Part shown: one piece after another, positions 10,440-18,965 of the stretch | Layout of the letters: the number at the start of each line of letters is the position of its first letter | How positions within the stretch are numbered: the first letter of the stretch is position 1 | DNA from: Nostoc commune NIES-4072 | GTDB taxonomy: Bacteria > Cyanobacteriota > Cyanobacteriia > Cyanobacteriales > Nostocaceae | DNA: 64,000 nucleotides | Direction of reading: 5' to 3' | NCBI RefSeq assembly: GCF_003113895.1 | Contig: NZ_BDUD01000001.1 | Coordinates: forward strand, 6,686,792 to 6,750,791 | Position numbers and translations under genes: made by a program | Notes under the pieces: model-generated | Seen by the model: only the letters and a program-made list of their open reading frames with translations | Databases searched by the model: none | What the model was told of the DNA's origin: nothing

Positions 10440-10934
10440 ATGAGGCCAAATCCAATCGTACCAAAACCAGGTCAAGAATCAGTTTGGGATTATCCTCGTC
10501 CGGCTCGTTTAGAAGATAGCAACAAATCAATTCGGATAATTTGTAATGGTACTGTTTTAGCAGAAACAATTAAAGCTAAAAGAGTTTTAGAAACTAGCCA
10601 TCCTCCGGTTTATTACCTTCCTTCAGAAGATATTAAACTAGAATATCTCATTGAAACACCTAAAAAAACTTGGTGTGAATGGAAAGGTAAGTGTCAATAT
10701 TATGATATCAGCATCGGTGAAAAGTATATAAATAACGCTGCTTGGCGATATATTGAACCCACACCTGATTTTGTAACGATTCAAGAATACTACGCTTTTT
10801 ACCCTAGTTTAATGGATGCTTGCTATGTAAATGATGAGCTAGTTATGTCTCAACCTGGCGATTTTTACGGGGGATGGATTACTGCTGATATTGTCGGGCC
10901 ATTTAAAGGTAGCCCTGGAACAATGGGGTGGTAA
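10440..10934 (+). CDS. DUF427 domain protein
   Basis: A 164-residue protein starting two bases after the stop of the OvoA-like gene, hence almost certainly co-transcribed and translationally coupled. It shows the DUF427 pattern: an N-terminal VWDYPRPARLE, the beta-rich core RIICNGTVLAET...VLETSHPPVYYLP, and CEWKGKCQYYDI...WRYIEP. The family is small, widespread in bacteria and fungi, and of unknown biochemistry. The C-terminal third (YAFYPSLMDACYVNDE onwards) completes the fold and ends in GWITADIVGPFKG. The tight pairing suggests a link to thiohistidine or sulfur metabolism, which is inference from position only. Confidence 0.88.
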   Translation: MRPNPIVPKPGQESVWDYPRPARLEDSNKSIRIICNGTVLAETIKAKRVLETSHPPVYYLPSEDIKLEYLIETPKKTWCEWKGKCQYYDISIGEKYINNAAWRYIEPTPDFVTIQEYYAFYPSLMDACYVNDELVMSQPGDFYGGWITADIVGPFKGSPGTMGW

Positions 10935-10984
10935 TTTATCAGCTAACAATTCATGAACATCCCATCTCAAACCTCCGGGGTACT

Positions 10985-11063
10985 CCCGCCACATCGGTAC
11001 TCCGATTGGCGGGATGGGGGATAGGAGGGGTAAATATAAGGGTTCGATACCCTTATATTTACC
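10985..11063 (+). terminator. Double hairpin ending the OvoA-like/DUF427 operon
   Basis: The first hairpin (10985-11013) pairs CCCGCCA-ATCGG with CCGATTGGCGGG, with one bulged base. The second (11029-11063) is a perfect 14-bp stem, GGTAAATATAAGGG with its complement around the loop TTCGATA, followed by ATCTTTTTC. The second looks like a factor-independent terminator for the upstream pair. Confidence 0.65.
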
Positions 11064-11129
11064 AATCTTTTTCTAATCTTCATAAACTAAAACCTTTGTA
11101 TGGTAAGCATTTCGGGGTATAATTAAGCA

Positions 11130-11510
11130 GCTCGAGTCAGTAGTCTACTGTTGGAGTCGTTCGCGCAGCGTGTCGCAGACAAGACCGGAAAACAAAAGCC
11201 CAAGCCAACAGACTGAACCTTGAAAACTGATATGGGGTTGCATCCAAAAGTACAGATTTTATCTGTCAGGTTGGGTGCGTAAAATCAGTTGCCTTGGGTT
11301 GTACAAAACTTTGGTTTCTTGTACAAAACGGCGGTGTGGACGCATCGTTGCAGACTGTGGAGGATACTAGGTTACTAGTCCTGTGAATCAGTAAACTCTA
11401 GTTGCGAAGCTAGATGCTCCCGCTAACTGAAAAGCAGTTAGCGGTGAGAGTCGTCACAGACATTATCTTGAGAAGCCCACACTCACTACAAGCGGTGAGT
11501 GTGGAATGTA
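11130..11510 (+). ncRNA. Orphan structured-RNA-like element with IS605-type end hairpin
   Basis: No ORF is seen on either strand, but helices are abundant. Three nested stems are exact or G-U: AACTGAT/ATCAGTT (11225-11231 with 11284-11290), GCATCC/GGGTGC (11240-11245 with 11273-11278) and ACAGAT/ATCTGT (11252-11257 with 11261-11266). A direct repeat TTGTACAAAAC follows. Then come a CTAG-containing stem (11361-11382), TCTAG/CTAGA (11397-11414), a 10-bp stem CCGCTAACTG/CAGTTAGCGG (11420-11444), and a 10-bp stem CCACACTCAC/GTGAGTGTGG (11477-11504). The motif TTGAGAAGCCCACACTCAC recurs at the end of a tnpB remnant at 29.27 kb, pointing to an ORF-less IS605/IscB-type relic carrying its omega-like RNA. 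Strand is inferred from that end. Confidence 0.45.
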
Positions 11511-11537
11511 TTTCAGTTCTTTGGCTTTCTGTTTTGC

Positions 11538-12560
<1,023 letters not shown>

Positions 12561-12659
12561 TCATTTATTGGCAGGCTTAAGATTGTACCTCAAATTGAGT
12601 AACCACAGCTGAACTGTCAACTAGAAAAAGGCCAAGTTGATGAGCGATACTGCAATGAT

Positions 12660-12698
12660 GGCGATCGCCTTACCGAGAAAGAATGGCGGATTATTCTC
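12660..12698. repeat. Left copy of a 39-bp imperfect direct repeat flanking the CHAT locus
   Basis: GGCGATCGCCTTACCGAgAA...GATTATTCTC, centred on a HIP1 octamer. A second copy at 15341-15379 matches 35 of 39 positions in the same orientation. The two copies bracket the small RHH ORF and the CHAT/EAD gene pair. Whether they are attachment-like sites, a duplicated gene scrap or chance HIP1 context is unknown. Confidence 0.6.
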
Positions 12699-12784
12699 AA
12701 CAAAACAACTGGATTTTTTCGGAATCGCCTTTTTTACATTTGTAGATTTGTGTAAGAATTACATACATAATATCAATCTACACA

Positions 12785-12934
12785 ATGCACATTAGCATCA
12801 CAGATGACTTAAAGAAACGGTTCCATGCTACCTGTGTCATGCGGGGTAAGAAGATGAGCCAAATAGTAATTGAGTTAATCGAGCAATGGCTCGAAACCAA
12901 CAAGGTTTCCCAAGCTGGGGAGATAAAAAGATAA
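12785..12934 (+). CDS. Small ribbon-helix-helix protein (ParG/CopG-like), 49 residues
   Basis: A 49-codon ORF, MHISITDDLKKRF...KKMSQIVIELIEQWLETN, with the pattern of a ribbon-helix-helix DNA-binding domain: a short polar strand (HISITDDL), helix A (KKRFHATCVMRG), the turn, and helix B beginning KKMSQIVIELIEQWL. RHH proteins dimerise and bind operators, as antitoxins or partition factors. It lies 87 bp upstream of the CHAT gene on the same strand, so it could repress that locus. No toxin partner is evident next to it. Confidence 0.65.
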   Translation: MHISITDDLKKRFHATCVMRGKKMSQIVIELIEQWLETNKVSQAGEIKR

Positions 12935-13021
12935 GAGGCTAGTACCAAATCGAATGTTATTGCTACTGGTAAAGCCATTTGAGTGAGAATCTGCTCAACT
13001 TATGTAACTGGAGTTTAGTAA

Positions 13022-13936
13022 ATGGTGCAAACAATCTTAATTTTGGCAGCAAATCCTCAAGGCACAAAACCGTTGCGTTTGGATGAGGAAGTGCGTGAAA
13101 TTGATGCTGGATTGCAGCGAGCCAAACAGCGTGAGCAGTTTGTCTTAGAACAGAAGTGGGCAGTGCGACCGAGGGACATCCAGCGGGCTATGCTGGATAA
13201 CAATCCTTCTATTGTTCATTTTTCTGGGCATGGAACAGGAGATGAAGGTTTAGTATTTGAAGATGAAATAGGTTCGGCAAAGCTGGTCGATGGAGAAGCT
13301 TTAGCGGGACTGTTTGAACTGTTTGCAGAGCAAGTTGAGTGTGTTGTTCTGAATGGCTGTTATTCGGAAGTGCAAGCTCTTGCGATCGCACAACAAATTA
13401 ATTATGTGATTGGCATGAAAAAGGCTATCGGAGATAAAGCAGCAATTGAATTTGCTGTGGGTTTTTACGATGCTTTAGGAGCAGGACGATCTGTTGAGTT
13501 TGCCCACAAATTAGGTTGCGCTGCAATTCGGTTGGCAGGTATTCCAGAGCAACTAACCCCGGTTCTCAAGAAGAAGCCAAATATTCAAAAGGCAGTTTCT
13601 ATTGAAGAACAGCCTCCAATCACGAACGAACCTGCACCTGAAGAACTAAACGACTCCGACAAAGAATTACTTACAGAACTCTTAATACGTAGTAGACGTG
13701 CAGAATATTCGGCACGAAAAGCACTTTGTATAAGAATTGGAATTGAATCAAATCAACTTGGATTTTTAAGACAATCCACCGATGCTGACTTTGCCTTAGA
13801 GCTAATTGACTATTTGTATACTACCGATGATAAACAAGCTCTTGGGAAAATCTGCTCCGAACTTGAAGTTGTGTTTCAAAGAGGGAAGTACTCGGCTGAT
13901 TTGAAAAATCTTAAATCCAAACTTAATTGTAACTAG
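13022..13936 (+). CDS. CHAT-domain caspase-like protease with C-terminal effector-associated-type domain
   Basis: A 304-residue protein. Residues about 1-175 form a CHAT (caspase HetF-associated) peptidase domain: ILILAANPQGTKPLRLDEEV at the N-terminus, the His motif SIVHFSGHG (catalytic His70) and the Cys motif CVVLNGCYS (catalytic Cys113). A Pro/Glu-rich linker (about 185-213) leads to a helical C-terminal domain of about 90 residues, LLTELLIRSRRAEY...ALCIRIGI...FLRQSTDADFALELI, ending KLNCN. The same domain starts the next gene, which is how effector-associated domains (EADs) act as matching adaptors in bacterial conflict systems. The likely role is a dormant protease activated by partner contact. 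The substrate is unknown. Confidence 0.85.
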   Translation: MVQTILILAANPQGTKPLRLDEEVREIDAGLQRAKQREQFVLEQKWAVRPRDIQRAMLDNNPSIVHFSGHGTGDEGLVFEDEIGSAKLVDGEALAGLFELFAEQVECVVLNGCYSEVQALAIAQQINYVIGMKKAIGDKAAIEFAVGFYDALGAGRSVEFAHKLGCAAIRLAGIPEQLTPVLKKKPNIQKAVSIEEQPPITNEPAPEELNDSDKELLTELLIRSRRAEYSARKALCIRIGIESNQLGFLRQSTDADFALELIDYLYTTDDKQALGKICSELEVVFQRGKYSADLKNLKSKLNCN

Positions 13937-13953
13937 TGCGAAGAGTTAAAAGT

Positions 13954-14874
13954 ATGTCAACTCAATTTTTTTTAGACGAAACTGATATAGACACATTAAT
14001 AAATCTTTTACTGCGTAGCCAACAATCAAGAACACGAGAAGCACTATGTTTTAGCATTGGAATCGACCCCAAGCGACTTTCATTTATCAGAGATTCTTCG
14101 GATTCTGACTTTTTTCTACTACTTATTAGGCATTTGAATGAAATAGGTGAACAAGAAGCTCTTTGCAAGCTTTGTTGTAAGGAACTATCTCCGGTTTTTC
14201 GCCACGGAAATTATGCGACCATTTTAAGTGAAATTGCAGCCAAACTCAATTGTAATCAGAGGTTAAGTCAGAATTTCACCAATAATCAGCAGCCAACTTT
14301 TCTATCGTCTAGTCCTGCTCCTAGTGTCAACGTTAATACCTTTATTCAACTTGCTAAAAACAAATTCATTAGATATAGTGTAATTGTTATAATTGGTTTA
14401 GCAGGGTTTGTCTCGTTTATTCAGAGCAGTAAATTAACTTCTTCACTTCCACAAGATGGTAATGTTATTTCATTAGAATGTCTAGGAAAATCGCCTACTG
14501 GTTTAAAATGGTTAATTTCTGACATAAATAATAATGTAAGTTTAGCTTCTAATATTGATGCTCATGCTAAATGGAAGATACAGGTTATTAGTGATCAAGA
14601 AGTTGCCTTAGAAAATCAGGGAGTAATTAATAATAATTCAAAATGGTTAGACGGTGTAACAGTGGACGGCTCTGTTAAATTAGCTCCTAGCACAGAAAGT
14701 CCCTATACAGGTACACATTGGAGAATCAAGACACTTAGTGATGGAGTAGTTGCCTTAGATAATCAGGGAAAATCAAAATGGTTAGACGGTGTAACAGAGG
14801 ACGGCTCTGTTAAATTAGCTCCTAACATAGGAAAAAACTATACAGGTACACATTGGAGAATTAGTAAGCAGTGA
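13954..14874 (+). CDS. EAD-like domain, transmembrane helix and beta-trefoil-like repeats
   Basis: I take the ATG at 13954 (MSTQFFLDETD), 17 bases after the CHAT gene; a GTG overlapping the previous stop is possible. Residues 1-95 match the C-terminal domain of the CHAT protein almost end to end (shared LL-RS, ALC-IGI, DF-L-LI, VF-G-Y, KLNCN). A single membrane helix follows (YSVIVIIGLAGFVSFIQ, about 138-155). The rest is three repeats of about 45 residues, each ending KWKI or HWRI, a beta-trefoil-like layout. The last two repeats are near-identical in DNA (SKWLDGVT-DGSVKLAP), so they duplicated recently. I infer a membrane-anchored sensor recruiting the CHAT protease through homotypic EADs; the ligand is unknown. 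Confidence 0.75.
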   Translation: MSTQFFLDETDIDTLINLLLRSQQSRTREALCFSIGIDPKRLSFIRDSSDSDFFLLLIRHLNEIGEQEALCKLCCKELSPVFRHGNYATILSEIAAKLNCNQRLSQNFTNNQQPTFLSSSPAPSVNVNTFIQLAKNKFIRYSVIVIIGLAGFVSFIQSSKLTSSLPQDGNVISLECLGKSPTGLKWLISDINNNVSLASNIDAHAKWKIQVISDQEVALENQGVINNNSKWLDGVTVDGSVKLAPSTESPYTGTHWRIKTLSDGVVALDNQGKSKWLDGVTEDGSVKLAPNIGKNYTGTHWRISKQ

Positions 14875-15499
14875 AAACTCCAGATTTTTACAGATGATTA
14901 TCTTGAAATTTATTCAAACTATATGGTTTGTTTGCCCCTGGTGACAGCCTCACTAGCTCCACGTTAATTTTCTGTGATCGCTTGTAGTATTCGATACTCT
15001 GCGGCAAGGAGTTTGTTATGTTTGGAACGCACTTAATAAGGTAGCTTTAGCCGCGACCGAGCAAGTAGATTGCGAAAGAATAATTATCTGAAACTCTTAT
15101 ACATCAGCTTTTAGCAGGTAATCAAATCTTGTTGCTTAGTTTCTTCTTGTGTTCAATTCCATAATTAAAGCTCCCATAAATATGAAGCAAGCATCGGCTT
15201 AAGTCTATATATTTAATATGTTTGCTAGCACAGAGTATGTACTGTTCTCTGTGGTTAGGCTGGAGAAGAATTGCTAAAACTCAGACAGGATAGGCTTTTG
15301 CAGACTATTTTGCCTGAAATTACACGTATCTAATACTGTTGGCGATCGCCTTACCGAAAAAGAATGATAGATTATTCTCTGAAAAAATAATGCAAGTATT
15401 TTTGTTTGTTTATACTTTATTTCTCGACACTATATAATAAATTGCGTTTTACCCTTATCCTCGGTTTCGGGTAAAGCAATCCCTTTGAGGTTGGCTTTC
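14875..15499. other. Gene-free stretch between CHAT pair and restriction-modification genes
   Basis: About 620 bp with no convincing ORF. It holds the right copy of the 39-bp direct repeat (15341-15379) and AT-rich sequence, including TATACTTTATTTCTCGACAC, which probably serves as promoter for the methylase gene. I see no strong terminator hairpin after the EAD gene. Confidence 0.6.
15341..15379. repeat. Right copy of the 39-bp imperfect direct repeat
   Basis: GGCGATCGCCTTACCGAaAA...GATTATTCTC, matching 35 of 39 bases with the copy at 12660-12698, in the same orientation. It ends about 120 bp before the methylase start codon. The next bases (TGAAAAAA versus AACAAAAC) have diverged. Confidence 0.6.
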
Positions 15500-16369
15500 A
15501 TGGCAAAGAAAATTGCATTTGGTTGGTATGGCGGCAAGTACAGTCATTTAGATTGGCTTTTACCCTTGTTGTCAAAAACGACCCACTACTGCGAACCTTT
15601 TGGTGGTTCAGCAGCCGTGTTATTGAACCGGGAGCCTTCGCCTGTGGAAACCTACAATGATATTGATGGCCAGGTAGTCAACTTTTTTCGCGTACTACGC
15701 GACCAAAAAGACCAACTCATCGAGGCGATTGGGTTAACCCCATTTTCGCGTGAAGAATTTCGGATTGCTATTGCCAAAGAAGAAGAGAGTTTGCCAGACC
15801 TGGAAAGGGCTAGACGATTTTTTGTCCGGGCGCGACAGGTGAGAACAGGCTTGGCACAAACCGCCAGTGTTGGACGATGGGCGCACTGCAAACTTACTAG
15901 CCGCGCTGGAATGGCTGGTGCAGTTTCTCGGTGGCTAGGCAGTGTTGAGGATCTGCCCGAAATCGTGCAACGGTTGCTACGCGTGCAAATTGAGAACGAC
16001 CGAGCAATTGATATTATTCGACGCTACGATAGTCCAGAAACATTATTTTACTGTGACCCTCCCTACCCGCACGATTCCCGTGGGGATAGCAAGGCTTACG
16101 CTTATGAAATGACCGACGACCAGCATCGGCAACTAGCTGATGTTTTGCGTTCAGTCAAAGGTAAAGTTGCCCTTTCAGGCTATGATTGTTCCTTGATGCA
16201 GGAACTTTACGGTGACTGGAACTGCATTAAAGCGCCCATGAAACACTGCCATTCCATCAAGCAGTTACGGCAAGAAGTACTTTGGCTCAATTATGACCCT
16301 CAAGCCTCCACACTTACTGTTGAAGAAATCGCTCCATGTCCACAACCCCAGCAGCTATCCTTGATGTAG
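15500..16369 (+). CDS. D12-class adenine-N6 DNA methyltransferase
   Basis: A 289-residue Dam-type methyltransferase. The SAM-binding motif I is FGWYGGKYSH (an FxGxK-like motif of the alpha class), motif IV is CDPPYPHDS (DPPY, the catalytic loop), and EPFGGSAAVLLN and YNDIDGQVVNFFRVLRD are typical D12 elements. It would methylate adenine in the site cut by the partner endonuclease and so protect the host. The ATG at 15500 follows a GAGG ribosome site; an upstream in-frame TTG adds only five residues. The gene overlaps the endonuclease start by 34 bases in another frame, a classic restriction-modification arrangement. Confidence 0.93.
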   Translation: MAKKIAFGWYGGKYSHLDWLLPLLSKTTHYCEPFGGSAAVLLNREPSPVETYNDIDGQVVNFFRVLRDQKDQLIEAIGLTPFSREEFRIAIAKEEESLPDLERARRFFVRARQVRTGLAQTASVGRWAHCKLTSRAGMAGAVSRWLGSVEDLPEIVQRLLRVQIENDRAIDIIRRYDSPETLFYCDPPYPHDSRGDSKAYAYEMTDDQHRQLADVLRSVKGKVALSGYDCSLMQELYGDWNCIKAPMKHCHSIKQLRQEVLWLNYDPQASTLTVEEIAPCPQPQQLSLM

Positions 16370-17469
16370 CTTTACAAAAAGCCGAAGCATCGATAGCACA
16401 ACCGATTGTCACCAACCCCAGCATTGCCGAAAAAATTGACTATGTATCGCGCTATGTAGGCAATCGTGCTGTAGTTCGTTTGTTGCTGGCCTGCTCTTTG
16501 GCAGCAATTCACCGTGGGAATGTTGATATCCGCAAGCCTTACACCGAAATAGGCACACCAGATGCTTACTCTGGACGATACTACGATGAAAGTTACATCA
16601 CAGCATTCATTAACAAGCACGAATTGCCCTGTAATCCCACTACCGCGTTCCTCACCCCTGCCCTGCGGAACCGTAACATCACCTTAACTCCAGCAGTCAA
16701 TCTGGTGGGACGACCGCCCAAACTCTACGAAGCCGCGCTGCAATTACTTGATGATGTTCATCAAGGCAGAATAACTGCTGAAGAACTGCTAGCCCAAACC
16801 ATTCGCTGTCTAATTATTGCTCGGAACGAGAAGCGGCAACGTATGGAAACACTACTAGCCGACCTGAAGAAGTCGGAAGATGCAATACCTTTGTCAGCAG
16901 AAGAAATTATCACACTCCTGAAACAGCATTTGGCTTGCCGAGGTTCAAGCCGCCTTCCTGTACTAATTGTTGCTGCTGCCTATCAAGTAGCAGAACAATA
17001 TATTGGGGAGCGTTTTTTACCTCTAGAATCCCACAATGCAGCAGACGAGCAGACAGGTGCTTTGGGAGATTTGGAAATTACTTTAGTTGATGATGAGAAG
17101 GTGATTACCAGCTATGAAATGAAGACCCGACGCGTCACGTTAGCAGATATTGACCGTGCTTTGCAAAAAATCAACAGCACAGGCAAGCGGGTTGACAACT
17201 ATATTTTTATCACGACGGATGCGATAGAAGAAGGTATTCAGGAATATGCTTCAATTATGTACGACCGTACAGATGGTATAGAGATTGTGGTTTTGGATTG
17301 TATCAGCTTTGTACGTCACTTTCTGCATTTGTTCCATCGACTACGATCGCAATTTTTGTCAGCCTACCAACAGCTAGTGCTAACAGAACCAGACAGTGCC
17401 GTTAGCCAACCTCTAAAAGAAGCTTTTTTAGCATTGAGACAGGCTGCTGAAAGTGCCAGGGAATTTTGA
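16336..17469 (+). CDS. Type II restriction endonuclease, SacI-like family
   Basis: A 377-residue protein overlapping the 3' end of the methylase gene. The N-terminal half (KIDYVSRYVGNRAVVRLLLACSL, RKPYTEIGTPDAYSGRYYDE, PTTAFLTPALRNRNITL, VGRPPKLY) matches what I recall of the SacI restriction endonuclease family. The C-terminal half has GDLEITLVDDEKVITSYEMKTR, a PD-(D/E)xK-like catalytic core with Asp, Glu and Lys in place. It should cut unmethylated foreign DNA. SacI cuts GAGCTC, but the site here cannot be predicted. The fused translation order, methylase first, ensures protection precedes cleavage. Confidence 0.8.
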   Translation: MSTTPAAILDVALQKAEASIAQPIVTNPSIAEKIDYVSRYVGNRAVVRLLLACSLAAIHRGNVDIRKPYTEIGTPDAYSGRYYDESYITAFINKHELPCNPTTAFLTPALRNRNITLTPAVNLVGRPPKLYEAALQLLDDVHQGRITAEELLAQTIRCLIIARNEKRQRMETLLADLKKSEDAIPLSAEEIITLLKQHLACRGSSRLPVLIVAAAYQVAEQYIGERFLPLESHNAADEQTGALGDLEITLVDDEKVITSYEMKTRRVTLADIDRALQKINSTGKRVDNYIFITTDAIEEGIQEYASIMYDRTDGIEIVVLDCISFVRHFLHLFHRLRSQFLSAYQQLVLTEPDSAVSQPLKEAFLALRQAAESAREF

Positions 17470-17804
17470 CCGACAAGATACGGTAGGGGATTCTAAATTG
17501 GTATAAAGGCAGATTTACACTGGCGATCGCAGATCCAACTTGTTTTCAAAATCAAACAATTTCAAAAATATCAACTACCAGAAAGCAATTTTACTACCCT
17601 ACTGGCAAACAGACTTGTTGCAGATATTTTTTGAAATAATCGTCAAATGACTTACTAATAATCTTTTTGAGATATCTCATCAAGATGAATTTTCATTCTC
17701 TGTAAATAAAAATGACTAACCCTGTTACATAAATCGCAACAATACAGGTTTTGAGTTTTACTTCAGTAATACTGGGGTTAACTTCATCCATCTGGGGGTA
17801 GATT
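17470..17804. other. Gene-free stretch before the DUF4349 gene
   Basis: About 335 bp with one HIP1-type octamer and AT-rich sequence. No ORF, strong hairpin or repeat array stands out. The 3' part (17690-17804) presumably carries the promoter and leader of the lipoprotein gene. Confidence 0.5.
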
Positions 17805-18731
17805 ATGTACGCTTCGACTAAATTCCCGCGCACATCTGCTTTATTTATAAGTGCATTATTAGGAGGGGTGATTTTCACCAGTTGCGCTTCTTCTGAACGC
17901 TCAACAAGTTCGGCTTTACCTCAGATGGCCGCCGATGGGATGGCAAATCGAGCATCTGCACCTGCTGGTGAAAGCAGTATTTCTCAAAAGGCGGAAGCTT
18001 CATCAATAGTTCGTTCTCGTCCCCAACTGATCAAAAAAGCAGCAATTTCTTTGACTGTCAACTCTGTAGATAAAACTATTGATGCTGTTTCGCAAATTAT
18101 TAATAAACAGCAAGGGGATTTAATCGGGTTGAGACAACAACAACCCAAAACCGACAACCCGCGTCACACAGCAACAATACAATTGCGGATACCAGAGAAC
18201 CGACTAGAACCTACCTTAGAAGAGCTAGCTAAATTGGGCACTGTCGAGAGTCGTAATATCACTGCCGAAGATGTAGGCGATCGCCTCGTAGATTTCCAAG
18301 CCAGATTAACCAATTTGCAAAAAACCGAAGCCAATTTACAAAAAATTATGGATCGGGCTGGTTCTATTAGAGATGTGCTTAGTGTTGCCCAAGAACTGAG
18401 TAATGTCCGAGAAACCATAGAACAAATTAATGCCCAACTCAAAAGCCTACAAAATCAAGTTGCTTATTCCACTATTACGCTGAACCTAGAAGCAGCAGTT
18501 TCTAGTACCAGTCCCCAACCTGCCTTGGGTTTGCAAGTTAAGGAAACTTGGAACAACTCCACCCACTCTTTGAGTGCATTTTCCGTTGGCTTACTCAAAC
18601 TGGGTATTTGGTTAATTGTTTACAGCCCCTATTTGTTAATTTTTGCTGCTCTTGTCTATGGCTTTAGGCGTTGGCGGCGAACTCGTTCACCACGTTTGAC
18701 ACAAACACCAGAGTCAACTATTTCTGACTAA
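17805..18731 (+). CDS. DUF4349 domain lipoprotein
   Basis: A 308-residue envelope protein. The N-terminus has a hydrophobic signal (ALFISALLGGVIFTSC) whose Cys27 fits a lipobox, so the mature protein is probably lipid-anchored. A Ser/Ala-rich linker leads to the DUF4349 domain (QLIKKAAISLTVNSVDKTIDAV... to ITLNLEA), which contains a coiled-coil hairpin around KTEANLQKIMDRAGSIRDVL. The C-terminus has a second hydrophobic helix (LLKLGIWLIVYSPYLLIFAALVYG) followed by basic residues, so the domain sits outside the plasma membrane. The family's function is not established. Confidence 0.87.
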   Translation: MYASTKFPRTSALFISALLGGVIFTSCASSERSTSSALPQMAADGMANRASAPAGESSISQKAEASSIVRSRPQLIKKAAISLTVNSVDKTIDAVSQIINKQQGDLIGLRQQQPKTDNPRHTATIQLRIPENRLEPTLEELAKLGTVESRNITAEDVGDRLVDFQARLTNLQKTEANLQKIMDRAGSIRDVLSVAQELSNVRETIEQINAQLKSLQNQVAYSTITLNLEAAVSSTSPQPALGLQVKETWNNSTHSLSAFSVGLLKLGIWLIVYSPYLLIFAALVYGFRRWRRTRSPRLTQTPESTISD

Positions 18732-18965
18732 ACTTGCATAAATTCTACATCTACCTTTGATAAATCTACACAGATAAAGAGGGATTAATATATTTCAAAC
18801 TCTTATTGTCTGTACCTTTCTCTTAAACAATTTTGTTTATCCTGTAGTCTCGATTACTTTAATACTTTTTCAAATGTAAAGAGCAATACAAAATATATGA
18901 TGACAATTTTGATACAAATCTGTTAAGAATAGTTACAATAGTCGGCATACACGATAATATTTCTT

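Noticed and set aside
11029..11063. Possible tRNA T-arm (GGTTCGATACC)
   Set aside because: The flanks simply extend the same stem to 14 bp. There is no anticodon or D arm, so a terminator hairpin explains it.
12655..12797. Short ORF starting in the left 39-bp repeat
   Set aside because: It reads through AT-rich promoter-like DNA, resembles no protein, and overlaps the better RHH start.
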